Assembly: GCF_003122215.1 (NCBI RefSeq)
Contig: NZ_QEYD01000003.1
Coordinates: 124,001-188,000 of the forward strand
DNA: 64,000 bases
Source of the DNA: Pararhodobacter marinus
GTDB taxonomy: Bacteria > Pseudomonadota > Alphaproteobacteria > Rhodobacterales > Rhodobacteraceae
Reading direction: 5' to 3'
Of the stretch, positions 53,735 through 62,450 are shown one piece after another. Each line of letters begins with the position of its first letter. Position 1 is the stretch's first letter. The notes under the pieces were generated by a model that made no database searches, was not told the origin of the DNA, and saw only the letters and a list, made by a program, of their open reading frames with translations. The position numbers and the translations under genes were made by a program.

Positions 53735-54940
53735 ATGACCTCTGTTCCCTTCAACCGTCCCGTCGTACGGCTGCGGCCGAAAGCCGAAGCGCGCGCGATC
53801 CGCCATGGATTCCCATGGGTTTACAGCGACGAGCTGGTGCTCGACCGCCGCACCGGCGCGCTCGAGCCCGGCACGCTCGCCACGCTGGAAGACGCCGAAC
53901 GGCGGGCGATGGGGCTGGTGACCGTCAACCCCGCATCGCGAATCGTGGCGCGGATGCTGGATCGCGACGCGGGCGCCGCGCTCGATTCCGCGTGGTTCAC
54001 CAAGCGTCTGACGCAGGCACTGGCGCTGCGCGAACGGCTTTATCCCGATCCCTATTACCGGCTTGTCCATGCCGAGGCCGACGGGTTCCCGGGCATCGTC
54101 ATCGACCGTTTCGGCGATACGGCCGTCATTCAGCCCAATGCCGCCTGGGCCGAGCAGCATCTCGACACGCTCGTCGCCGCCCTGTGCGCCGTCACCGGTG
54201 TGACAAACGTGGTCAAGAACGGCACGGGACGCGCGCGCGGGCTGGAAGGCCTGCCCGAGGAAACGGTGATCCTGCGCGGGGATGTAACGGGGCCTGTCCC
54301 GGTTCCCATGAATGGCGCTGTATACATGGCCGACCTGCTGGGCGGCCAGAAGACCGGCCTGTTCTATGACCAGCGCGACAACCACGCCTTCGCGGCGCGG
54401 CTGGCGAAGGGCGGGCGCGTGCTCGACGTGTTCAGCCATGTCGGCGGCTTCGCGCTGGCGGCGCTGGCGGCGGGCGCGCAGTCGGCTCTGGCAGTCGACG
54501 GCTCCGAGCCCGCGCTGGTCCTGGCTGAGGCCGGGGCGAAAGCGATGGGCGCGTCCGACCGCTTCCAGACCCGCCAATCGGACGCGTTCGAGGCGCTGGA
54601 AGCAATGGGCGCCGAAGGTCAGACATTCGATCTGGTGGTCTGCGACCCCCCTGCTTTCGCGCCGCACCGCAAGGCCCTGGATGCGGGCCTGCGGGCGTAT
54701 GAGCGGATCGCCCGGCTTGCCGCGCCGCTTGTGGCGCCCGGGGGATCGCTCGTGCTTTGTTCCTGTTCGCACGCCGCCGACCTGACGCAATTCCGCGCAG
54801 CCTGCACGCGCGGGATCGGCAAGGGCCGTCGTCAGGGGCAGCTGATCCATACGGGATTCGCCGGGCCGGACCACCCGATGCTGCCCCAACTGGCCGAGAG
54901 TGGCTACCTGAAAGCCCTGGCCTATCGCCTTGACGCTTAA
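53735..54940 (+). CDS. Class I SAM-dependent rRNA cytosine-C5 methyltransferase, RlmI-like (RSP_2647 family)
   Basis: A 401-residue methyltransferase. An N-terminal PUA-like RNA-binding region (residues about 1-80: VRLRPKAEARAIRHGFPWVY) is followed by an RlmI-type catalytic domain. The latter has TGLFYDQRDNHAFAARLAKG, the SAM-binding VLDVFSHVGGFALAALAAGA, motif IV CDPPAFAPHRKALD and LVLCSCSH. It is expected to methylate C5 of a cytosine in 23S rRNA, like RlmI at C1962; the exact nucleotide is inferred. The start at 53735 is preferred to a longer frame. The PIN-domain gene overlaps its end by 11 bp. Confidence 0.88.
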   Translation: MTSVPFNRPVVRLRPKAEARAIRHGFPWVYSDELVLDRRTGALEPGTLATLEDAERRAMGLVTVNPASRIVARMLDRDAGAALDSAWFTKRLTQALALRERLYPDPYYRLVHAEADGFPGIVIDRFGDTAVIQPNAAWAEQHLDTLVAALCAVTGVTNVVKNGTGRARGLEGLPEETVILRGDVTGPVPVPMNGAVYMADLLGGQKTGLFYDQRDNHAFAARLAKGGRVLDVFSHVGGFALAALAAGAQSALAVDGSEPALVLAEAGAKAMGASDRFQTRQSDAFEALEAMGAEGQTFDLVVCDPPAFAPHRKALDAGLRAYERIARLAAPLVAPGGSLVLCSCSHAADLTQFRAACTRGIGKGRRQGQLIHTGFAGPDHPMLPQLAESGYLKALAYRLDA

Positions 54941-55451
54941 GGTCTTTCTGGACACCTGCGTGTTGTATCCGCCGATCCTGCGCAGCTTTCTTCTGAGCGC
55001 GGCGCAGGCGGGACTGTATGCGCCCCTGTGGTCCGAAGGCGTGGAATCCGAGTGGCTTCACCTTGCGCGCCGCAAGGGCGAAGACAGCGTGCCCGCCACG
55101 CTCGACCGGTTGCGCCTGACCTGGCCGGGGGCCCTGACACCGCCGGGAGATGCCGCGCTTGTCGATCTGCCGGATATGACGGATCGCCATATCCTTGCCG
55201 CCGCGCAGGCCGGGGGCGCCGATCTGCTGTTGACGCTGAACCTGCGCGACTTCCCGCGACGCGCCCTCGCGCCTTTGGGGCTGAGCGCGGTCTCGCCGGA
55301 CGATTTCGCGATGCAGCTCTGGCTCGGCGACGCCGACGCCATCGAGCGGATCGTTGCCGGTGTCTGGCCCGGTCTTGAGGGCCGCGCCCTGCGGAACGCG
55401 ATGAAACGGGCAACCCTGCCTCGCCTGGGACGCGCGCTGGAAACGGAGTGA
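54930..55451 (+). CDS. PIN-domain protein coupled to the methyltransferase (RSP_2648 family)
   Basis: A 173-residue protein with a PIN-type nuclease fold. Acidic metal-site candidates are D8 (FLDTCVLYPP), E41 (GVESEW), D85 (DMTDRHILAAAQAGGADLLL) and D107 (TLNLRDFP). It begins with TTG at 54930, because no ATG or GTG is available near the N-terminus, and overlaps the methyltransferase stop by 11 bp. From memory it matches the RSP_2648 family. No antitoxin partner is visible, so it need not be a toxin; an RNA-processing partner of the methyltransferase is possible. Confidence 0.8.
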   Translation: MTLKVFLDTCVLYPPILRSFLLSAAQAGLYAPLWSEGVESEWLHLARRKGEDSVPATLDRLRLTWPGALTPPGDAALVDLPDMTDRHILAAAQAGGADLLLTLNLRDFPRRALAPLGLSAVSPDDFAMQLWLGDADAIERIVAGVWPGLEGRALRNAMKRATLPRLGRALETE

Positions 55452-55622
55452 GCGCTCCAGCCCGGAGGCGCGCTTGTGGTGTCTCGGCGGGGTGGTTTCG
55501 CTTCCGGACCAGTCTGTGGATAATTTTCCGCCGCTGCTGAGGCTCCACAATCCCCGCCATTCCGGGAATCCTGTGATTTCATAAAGGGTTAACCGAACCC
55601 CGCCAAAGGCGATTCGCATTTT

Positions 55623-55638
55623 CCTTGGAATTCCAAGG
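55623..55638. promoter_or_regulatory. Perfect 16-bp palindrome
   Basis: CCTTGGAATTCCAAGG is fully self-complementary, within the gene-free stretch before eda. It could be a dimeric regulator site; no match to a known operator is claimed. Confidence 0.45.
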
Positions 55639-55860
55639 CTTCAGGGGGGATATTGAGAGCGGATGTGAAGCGATGAATGCATCCCATGATTGTATTCTTT
55701 GCGCACCTTAACGCCCTAAAGGTGTTTCCCACATACGGCCCTGTGGATAACTTGGTGCATAGATTGCCGGAACTACGTCGAGCGACGGATCTGCGCAACT
55801 TCGTGACTCTGCAGCCCGCTCAGAAACGTCTGACATCCGAATCCGGCGTATTTCCCCAGC

Positions 55861-55874
55861 TGTTAGCGGAAACA
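55861..55874 (+). promoter_or_regulatory. Candidate LacI-type operator upstream of eda
   Basis: TGTTAGCGGAAACA, 52 bp before the eda start codon. It has the same orientation and the same distance as the edd site at 53239-53252 and shares 11 of 14 positions with it. Confidence 0.58.
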
Positions 55875-55926
55875 TTTGCGTTTGGCCGGCAAACTGACTA
55901 ATCGCAAGGAAAGCGATGAGGATGCC

Positions 55927-56568
55927 ATGACCCCTGCCCTGCAAAGCCACGCCGCCCTGACCCTGTGCAAACTTGCCCCGGTGATCCCGGTGATCGTGGT
56001 GGACGATCTCGACCATGCCGTTCCGCTGGCCGAGGCGCTGGTTGCGGGCGGGTTGCCGGTGCTCGAGGTGACGCTGCGCACACCCTGTGCGCTGGACGCG
56101 ATCCGGGCCATGGCGGCGGTGCCCGGCGCGCGGGTCGGGGCGGGCACGGTGCTGAGCGCGCATGACGCGGCCAACGCCAAGGCCGCCGGCGCCACCTTTG
56201 CCGTCTCGCCCGGGGCGACGCCTGCGCTGATCGCTGCCTGCACCGCGCAGGGCCTGCCGCTGCTGCCCGGGGCCGCCAGCGCGAGCGAGGTGATGACGCT
56301 TCTCGAGCGGGGTTACCGGACGCTGAAATTCTTCCCCGCCGGTCCCGCCGGCGGCCCGGCCATGCTGAAAGCGCTGGGCGGGCCCTTGCCGCAGGCGACC
56401 TTCTGCCCCACGGGCGGCGTGAGCCTGGCCAATGCCACGGATTACCTGTCGCTTGCCAATGTCGCCTGCGTCGGCGGCTCGTGGGTGGCGCCCGCCAAGA
56501 TGATGGCGGCGGGTGACTGGGCCGGTATCACGGAGCTTGCGCGCGAGGCGGCAGCTCTGCCGCGTTAA
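55927..56568 (+). CDS. eda: 2-Keto-3-deoxy-6-phosphogluconate (KDPG) aldolase
   Basis: A 213-residue class I aldolase that cleaves KDPG to pyruvate and glyceraldehyde-3-phosphate, completing the Entner-Doudoroff pathway with edd. Catalytic residues are E47 in LPVLEVTLRTPC and Schiff-base K134 in YRTLKFFPAGPAGG. GAGTVLS and FCPTGGVSLAN are also typical. ATG 55927 follows GATGAGGATGCC, with GAGGA as Shine-Dalgarno. Its 3' end overlaps the convergent enoyl-CoA hydratase by four bases. Confidence 0.97.
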   Translation: MTPALQSHAALTLCKLAPVIPVIVVDDLDHAVPLAEALVAGGLPVLEVTLRTPCALDAIRAMAAVPGARVGAGTVLSAHDAANAKAAGATFAVSPGATPALIAACTAQGLPLLPGAASASEVMTLLERGYRTLKFFPAGPAGGPAMLKALGGPLPQATFCPTGGVSLANATDYLSLANVACVGGSWVAPAKMMAAGDWAGITELAREAAALPR

Positions 56569-57365
56569 GCGGACCCGCCACGCCCCGCGCCCGACACGAA
56601 GCGGGCCGCGCCAGCTTGGCCTTCGGCCTGAACCATCGCGGCGCTGGCCCATTCACGGGTCAGCGCGCGCGCCAGATCCTCGGGCGCCATCTGCGCCGCC
56701 AGCAGATCCGCGCGCAGGCATCCCTGCGGCAAGGCGCACAGGCTTTCGGCCAGTTCGAGCGCCACCGCCAAGGCCTGCCCGTCCGGCGCGGCGCGGTCCG
56801 CAAGGCCGATCGACAGGGCCTCGGGCTGAGCAACAGCGCGGCCGGTCAGGATCAGGTCATTCGCCCGGCCCTGCCCGACGACGCGCGGCAGCCGCACGGT
56901 GCCGCCGTCGATCAGCGGGACGCCCCAGCGCCGGCAGAAAACCCCGAACGTGGCCGAGGCCGCCATCACCCGCAGGTCGCACCACAGGGCCAGTTCCATC
57001 CCGCCCGCCACCGCGAAGCCTTCGACCGCCGCGATGACCGGCTTCGACAGGCGCAGCCGGCTGGGCCCCATCGGGCCGGGCAAGGGCTGCGCCACGGGAT
57101 CGGACCAGCCGGGCGGAATGTCCAGCCCGGCGATCCAGTCGCGGCCCGCATCGCCAGCCGCGGCCTTCAGGTCGAACCCGGCGCAGAAATTGCCCTCGGC
57201 CCCGGTCAGGATGGCGATATCGACGCCATCATCCGCGTCGAAGGCACGCGCCGCGTCGTAAAGGGCGCGCGCGAGCGCCGGATCGACGGCGTTGCGCTGT
57301 GCGGGCCGGTTGAGCGTCAGCACCCGGATCCGGCCCGTTGTTTCGACGCGCAGAATGTCAGACAT
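56565..57365 (-). CDS. Enoyl-CoA hydratase/isomerase family protein
   Basis: A 266-residue crotonase-fold protein. Oxyanion loops are NFCAGFDLKAAAG and EGFAVAGGMELALWCDLRVM, and RRWGVPLIDGGTVRLPRVVG is the catalytic-glutamate region. Acyl-CoA substrate unknown. Its start overlaps the dnaE stop by eight bases on the same strand, so it is likely translated from the dnaE message. It is convergent with eda (four-base overlap). Confidence 0.86.
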   Translation of the reverse strand: MSDILRVETTGRIRVLTLNRPAQRNAVDPALARALYDAARAFDADDGVDIAILTGAEGNFCAGFDLKAAAGDAGRDWIAGLDIPPGWSDPVAQPLPGPMGPSRLRLSKPVIAAVEGFAVAGGMELALWCDLRVMAASATFGVFCRRWGVPLIDGGTVRLPRVVGQGRANDLILTGRAVAQPEALSIGLADRAAPDGQALAVALELAESLCALPQGCLRADLLAAQMAPEDLARALTREWASAAMVQAEGQAGAARFVSGAGRGGSA

Positions 57366-60300
57366 CTTCGATTGCCAGCACGCCGTCGACCGCGCGGATC
57401 TGATGTTTCAGCGCGGGCGTAACGGGCACGGGGCGCCCGGCATCGATCTCGATCTCGCCGCCGGACAGGCCATCGGGCACGCTGAAACTGAGCGGACCGA
57501 ACGCCTTGCGCGGCGCGTTGCCGGGCAGGTTCTGCAGGATTTCCAGCAGGTCCCGGATCGCATCGGGCGATTCCAGCCGTATCTTCAGCCCCGCCGCTCC
57601 GGCATCAGCGACCACATCGTCGATGGGCGCCGCGCCGCGTGCGAGCAGTTTGAGCGTGTCGGCTTCCATCGTCGCCTCGACCGTCAGGACCACGTTCATG
57701 CCCGTTTCCAGATGCTGCCGCGATGCTTCGAGGGTTTCCGAAAAAACGGTAACTTCGAACAGGCCCGTGGGGTCAGAAAGCTGAACGAAGGCAAAACGGT
57801 TGCCCCGGGCCGATTTGCGCTCTTGCCGTGAACTGACAGAGCCCGCAATACGCGCGACCAGCGGGCCGCGTTGCGCTTTCTGCGTGATCTCGGCCAGCGT
57901 CAGCACTTCTTTGCGTTTGAGCGCGACGGCGTAATCGTCGAGCGGGTGGCCCGAGAGATAGAACCCGATGGCCGAATGCTCTTCGGCCAGCTTGTCCATC
58001 GGCAACCAGTCCTGCGTTTTGGGCAGGCGCGGCGGCGGCAGGTCGTCCCCGCCCGCAAACAGCGAGGATTGCCCCGAATTCGCCGCTTCGTGCGAGGCGG
58101 CGGAATAGGCGACAAGACCGTCGAGCGCATCGAAGACCCGCTTGCGCGAGCGTTCGATGAGGTCGAAAGCGCCCGCGCGCACCAGCATCTCGAGCGCGCG
58201 CTTGCCGACGCGCTTGAGATCCACGCGCTGCGCGAAATCGGTCAGATCCCGGAACGGCTGATCGCCGCGCGCCTCGACCACGAGCTTCATCGCGTCGGTG
58301 CCCACATTCTTCAAAGCCCCCAGCGCATAGACGACCTTGCCGTCCAGAACGCTGAACATCGCCATCGAGCGGTTGACGCAGGGCGGCACGATCTCGATCC
58401 CCATGCGGTCGATCTCGCGCTTGTAGACGGACAGCTTCTCGGTCAAGTGAATATCGCAGTTCATCACCGCCGCCATGAACTCGACCGGGTGATTGGCCTT
58501 CAGCCACGCGGTGTAATAGCTGACCACGGCATAGGCCGCGGCGTGCGACTTGTTGAAGCCGTAGTTTGCGAATTTCTCCAGAAGGTCAAAGACTTCCGAG
58601 GCTTTCTTCTTGTCCACCCCGTTCTTCGCGGCGCCGGATTCGAATTTCGGCCGCTCGGCGTCCATGGCCTCCTTGATCTTCTTGCCCATGGCCCGGCGCA
58701 ACAGGTCGGCGCCGCCCAGCGAATAGCCCGCCATGACCTGCGCGATCTGCATCACCTGTTCCTGGTAAACGATGATGCCTTGCGTTTCCTCAAGGATATG
58801 GTCGATCAACGGATGGACCGAGGCGCGTTCCTTGACGCCGTTCTTCACTTCGCAATAGGTGGGGATGTTCTCCATCGGGCCGGGGCGATAGAGCGCCACC
58901 AGCGCGACGATATCCTCGATACAGGTGGGTTTCATGCGCCGCAGCGCGTCCATCATGCCGGTGGATTCCACCTGGAACACGGCGACGGTCTTGGCGTCGG
59001 CATAAAGCTTGTAGGTCTTTTCGTCATCCAGCGGGATGGCGTTGATCTGGTTCTCGGCCCCTTCCGGCGGCTCATAGAGCCTGCTGCCATCGGGCGCGGT
59101 ATGCAGGTCGCGCCCCGAGGCATGGATCAGGTCGATGGCGTTCTGCACCACGGTCAGCGTCTTCAGACCGAGGAAGTCGAATTTGACCAGACCGGCCTGC
59201 TCGACCCATTTCATGTTGAACTGGGTTGCGGGCATGTCCGAACGCGGATCGCGGTACAGCGGCACCAGCTCGTCCAGCGGGCGGTCGCCGATCACGACCC
59301 CGGCGGCGTGGGTCGAGGCGTTGCGCAGCAATCCTTCGACTTTTTCCGCATAATCGAGCAGGCGTGCCACGACCTCTTCCTTGGCCGCCTCGCGCAGGCG
59401 CGGCTCGTCGGACAGGGCCTTGGTGATGGAAACCGGCTTCACCCCCTCGACCGGGATCATCTTGGACAGCTTGTCGACCTGTCCGTAGGACATCTGCAAG
59501 ACGCGGCCCACGTCCCGGACGGCGGCTTTCGACAAGAGCGCGCCGAAGGTGATGATCTGCCCCACCTTGTCGCGGCCGTATTTCTCCTGAACGTACTGGA
59601 TCGTCTCTTCGCGGCGATCCATGCAGAAGTCGATGTCGAAGTCGGGCATCGAAACCCGTTCGGGATTGAGGAAGCGCTCGAACAGAAGCGAATAGCGCAG
59701 CGGGTCCAGGTCGGTAATCGTCAGCGCATAAGCCACGAGCGAGCCCGCGCCCGACCCCCGGCCCGGCCCCACGGGAATGTTGTTGTCCTTCGACCACTTG
59801 ATGAAGTCGGCCACGATCAGAAAATAGCCGGGAAATCCCATCTGCTCGATGATGCCCAGCTCGAATTTCAGCCGCGCCTCATAGTCCTCGACCGGGGCGG
59901 CATGGGGGATCACGGCCAGACGCGCGCGTAGCCCGTCCCAGGCCTGACGACGCAGTTCCTCGACCTCGTCATCCGCGAATTTCGGCAGGATCGGGTCGCG
60001 TTTATAGGCACCGAACGCACAGCGGCGCGCGATCTCGACCGTATTTTCAAGCGCCTCGGGCAGATCGGCGAACAGCGCCGCCATCTCGTCAGGGGTCTTG
60101 AGGTAGTGCTGCGGGGTCAGGCGCCGGCGCGGTTCCTGCTGGTCGACATAGGTGCCTTCCTTGATGCACAATAGCGCATCGTGGGCCTCGTACATGTCGG
60201 CCTTGGGGAAATAGACATCATTGGTCGCAACCAGCGGCAGATCCATCGCATAGGCCATTTCGACGAAAGGCCGCTCGGTCATCTGCTCGGCCTGCGGCAG

Positions 60301-60849
60301 CGCGCCGCCCTCGCCGGGATGGCGCTGCAATTCGACATAGAGCCGCGAGGGATAGATCCCCGCCAGCCGCTCCATGACCTCTTGCGCGCGGGGCGCCTGC
60401 CCGTCCCGCAACAGCCGTCCGACCAGCCCGTCCGAGCCGCCGGTGAGGCAGATCAGTCCCTCGGAATGCGCGGACAATTCGTCGGGCGTGACATGCGGCA
60501 GGCTGCCATCCGTGCGCAAATACAGGCACGAATTCAGCTTCATCAGGTTTTCATAGCCGCGTTCGTTCTGCGCCAGCAGAACCACGGGCGCCGCCGGGCG
60601 CGGTTTCTCACCGGGCTGGCGCGCGGGCAATTGCACATCGACCTGACAGCCGATAATCGGCTGCACGCCGGCGCCCTTGGCGGTGACGGAAAATTCCAGC
60701 GCCGCGAACAGGTTGTTGGTGTCGGTGACGGCAACGGCGGGCATTCCCAGCGCGCCGCAGGTCTTCACCAGCGCCTTGACCGGCACCGCGCCTTCGAGAA
60801 GCGAGTATTCGGTATGGACGCGCAGATGTATGAATCGGGGGTTGGCCAT
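57358..60849 (-). CDS. dnaE: DNA polymerase III subunit alpha
   Basis: A 1163-residue replicative polymerase. The N-terminal PHP domain starts FIHLRVHTEYSLLEGAVPVK. The catalytic palm aspartates are in MPDFDIDFCMDRREETIQYV near residue 401, followed by VGQIITFGALLSKAAVRDVG. The tandem helix-hairpin-helix and C-terminal OB-fold (ARIAGSVSSRQERKSARGN) complete the DnaE1 layout. Length is standard. It is the only replication gene in the window and is followed by an overlapping hydratase gene. Confidence 0.97.
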   Translation of the reverse strand: MANPRFIHLRVHTEYSLLEGAVPVKALVKTCGALGMPAVAVTDTNNLFAALEFSVTAKGAGVQPIIGCQVDVQLPARQPGEKPRPAAPVVLLAQNERGYENLMKLNSCLYLRTDGSLPHVTPDELSAHSEGLICLTGGSDGLVGRLLRDGQAPRAQEVMERLAGIYPSRLYVELQRHPGEGGALPQAEQMTERPFVEMAYAMDLPLVATNDVYFPKADMYEAHDALLCIKEGTYVDQQEPRRRLTPQHYLKTPDEMAALFADLPEALENTVEIARRCAFGAYKRDPILPKFADDEVEELRRQAWDGLRARLAVIPHAAPVEDYEARLKFELGIIEQMGFPGYFLIVADFIKWSKDNNIPVGPGRGSGAGSLVAYALTITDLDPLRYSLLFERFLNPERVSMPDFDIDFCMDRREETIQYVQEKYGRDKVGQIITFGALLSKAAVRDVGRVLQMSYGQVDKLSKMIPVEGVKPVSITKALSDEPRLREAAKEEVVARLLDYAEKVEGLLRNASTHAAGVVIGDRPLDELVPLYRDPRSDMPATQFNMKWVEQAGLVKFDFLGLKTLTVVQNAIDLIHASGRDLHTAPDGSRLYEPPEGAENQINAIPLDDEKTYKLYADAKTVAVFQVESTGMMDALRRMKPTCIEDIVALVALYRPGPMENIPTYCEVKNGVKERASVHPLIDHILEETQGIIVYQEQVMQIAQVMAGYSLGGADLLRRAMGKKIKEAMDAERPKFESGAAKNGVDKKKASEVFDLLEKFANYGFNKSHAAAYAVVSYYTAWLKANHPVEFMAAVMNCDIHLTEKLSVYKREIDRMGIEIVPPCVNRSMAMFSVLDGKVVYALGALKNVGTDAMKLVVEARGDQPFRDLTDFAQRVDLKRVGKRALEMLVRAGAFDLIERSRKRVFDALDGLVAYSAASHEAANSGQSSLFAGGDDLPPPRLPKTQDWLPMDKLAEEHSAIGFYLSGHPLDDYAVALKRKEVLTLAEITQKAQRGPLVARIAGSVSSRQERKSARGNRFAFVQLSDPTGLFEVTVFSETLEASRQHLETGMNVVLTVEATMEADTLKLLARGAAPIDDVVADAGAAGLKIRLESPDAIRDLLEILQNLPGNAPRKAFGPLSFSVPDGLSGGEIEIDAGRPVPVTPALKHQIRAVDGVLAIEDV

Positions 60850-61061
60850 GGTGACAGCTTATCCGGCGGGCAAAGCCGCGCAAGGGCGGCGCGATTTTCT
60901 ACAGAACGGCGATAATGCTTCTCGCGCTGGCGGCAAGTCTGGGCTTGTCTGAAACGCGGGGGCAATGTTCACTGACCAGGACAACAGGGGCATCCGCCGC
61001 GCTTTACGCCGCATCGGGCGCGTGGAAAAGCCCTGACGGGGAGACAGCGGCGGAAGACTGC

Positions 61062-62450
61062 ATGAGCGGGATCAGGTTCGTTCTCAATGGATCGGTGGTG
61101 GATGTCGAAGGACAGCCGCCGACGCGCACCCTTCTGGACTGGCTGCGCGAAGAGCGCGGGCTGAAGGGCACCAAGGAAGGCTGCAACGAAGGCGATTGCG
61201 GCGCCTGCACCGTGATGCTGACCGATGCGCGCGGCACCCGGGCGGTCAATGCCTGCATCCTGTTCCTGCCGCAGCTTCACGGCAAGGCGGTGCACAGCGT
61301 CGAGGGGCTGAAAGGCCCCGACGGCGCGCTGCACCCGGTGCAAAGCGCGATGGTGGCCCAGCATGGCTCGCAATGCGGCTTCTGCACGCCCGGCTTCATC
61401 ATGTCCATGGCGACGGGGCACGCCAATGGCGTCACCGATCACGACACGCATCTGGCCGGCAATCTGTGCCGCTGCACCGGCTATGCGCCGATCATCCGCG
61501 CCGCCGAAGCAGCCGCGGCCGAACCGGTTCCCGGCTGGCTGGCCGAACAGATCGACCCTGCAACGCTTGCCGGCTTGACCGATACCACACCCGATGGCTG
61601 CGCGCTGCCGCGTTCGTCCGACGAGCTGGCGGCGTGGTATGCACAGAACCCCGAGGGGCGGCTCATCGCAGGGGCCACGGATGTCGGGCTCTGGGTGACG
61701 AAGCAGCTGCGCGATCTGGGCCCGGTGGCCTTTCTGCACGCCGTCGAGGACATGCGCGGGATCGAAGTGACCGACGAGGCGATCCATATCGGCGCCGTTA
61801 CCACGATTGCCGACCTTCTGCCCGCCATCGCCCCGCACCATCCCGGTTTCGCCGCGATGTTGCGGCGCTATGGCTCGGTGCAGGTGCGCGAAGCGGCGAC
61901 GATCGGCGGCAATATCGCCAACGGCTCGCCCATCGGCGACAGCCCTCCCGCGCTGATCGCGCTGGGGGCGACGCTGTACCTGCGCAAGGGCGACGACCGG
62001 CGCGCGCTGCCGCTCGAGGATTTCTTCCTGGATTACGGCAAGCAGGACCGCGCCCCCGGCGAATTCGTCGAGGCTGTGTCGATCCCGCGTCAGCCCGACC
62101 GGCTGAAATGCTACAAGCTTTCCAAGCGCTTCGATCAGGACATCTCGGCGGTGCTGGGATGTTTCAACATCACCGTGACGGAGGGAACCGTGACCGCCGC
62201 GCGCATCGCCTTTGGCGGCATGGCCGGCGTTCCCAAACGCGCGGTCGCCGTTGAACAAGCGCTGATCGGCCAGCCCTGGACCGAAGCCAGCGTACAGGCC
62301 GCCCTGCCCGCCTTCGCCGAGGATTTTCAACCGATGAGCGATATGCGCGCCTCGGCCGAGTACCGGCTGAGCGCGGCGCAGAACCTGCTCTTGCGTTATT
62401 TCCTCGACGATCAGGGTCTGGCCACCGACGTGCTGGAGGTGATGGCATGA
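61062..62450 (+). CDS. xdhA: Xanthine dehydrogenase small subunit (FAD and Fe-S)
   Basis: A 462-residue subunit, the length of Rhodobacter capsulatus XdhA. An N-terminal [2Fe-2S] ferredoxin domain has C41, C46 and C49 in [17 protein letters not shown]. The second [2Fe-2S] domain has [12 protein letters not shown] and [16 protein letters not shown]. The FAD-binding domain is near residues 190-460 ([36 protein letters not shown]). It passes electrons from the molybdenum site to NAD. The start at 61062 is the family N-terminus ([10 protein letters not shown]); the longer open frame upstream is not family-like. xdhB starts in an ATGA overlap. Confidence 0.96.
   Translation: MSGIRFVLNGSVVDVEGQPPTRTLLDWLREERGLKGTKEGCNEGDCGACTVMLTDARGTRAVNACILFLPQLHGKAVHSVEGLKGPDGALHPVQSAMVAQHGSQCGFCTPGFIMSMATGHANGVTDHDTHLAGNLCRCTGYAPIIRAAEAAAAEPVPGWLAEQIDPATLAGLTDTTPDGCALPRSSDELAAWYAQNPEGRLIAGATDVGLWVTKQLRDLGPVAFLHAVEDMRGIEVTDEAIHIGAVTTIADLLPAIAPHHPGFAAMLRRYGSVQVREAATIGGNIANGSPIGDSPPALIALGATLYLRKGDDRRALPLEDFFLDYGKQDRAPGEFVEAVSIPRQPDRLKCYKLSKRFDQDISAVLGCFNITVTEGTVTAARIAFGGMAGVPKRAVAVEQALIGQPWTEASVQAALPAFAEDFQPMSDMRASAEYRLSAAQNLLLRYFLDDQGLATDVLEVMA

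Larger units (their letters stand above)
55452..55926. other. AT-richer gene-free interval with two DnaA boxes, a 16-bp palindrome and an operator upstream of eda
   Basis: 475 bp between the PIN gene and eda. It holds TGTGGATAA at 55515-55523 and again at 55742-55750, both exact complements of the DnaA-box consensus, and a perfect palindrome (CCTTGGAATTCCAAGG) at 55623-55638. The operator-like site is at 55861-55874. It has several T/A-rich stretches. Short frames inside (such as a 74-codon one from 55677) look spurious. A replication-control or extended regulatory role is possible. Confidence 0.55.

Noticed and set aside
54930-55451. PIN protein as a VapC toxin of a toxin-antitoxin pair
   Set aside because: No small antitoxin gene lies upstream; the partner is an rRNA methyltransferase.
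55677-55901. Possible 74-residue gene before eda
   Set aside because: It spans a DnaA box, the operator-like site and the putative eda leader, lacks a ribosome-binding site and resembles nothing.
55452-55926. Chromosomal replication origin
   Set aside because: Only two DnaA boxes, no clear AT-rich unwinding element, and neighbouring genes are not those usually beside alphaproteobacterial origins; kept only as an open observation.
57871-59931. Long plus-strand frame opposite dnaE
   Set aside because: Antisense shadow; dnaE palm motifs are intact on the minus strand.
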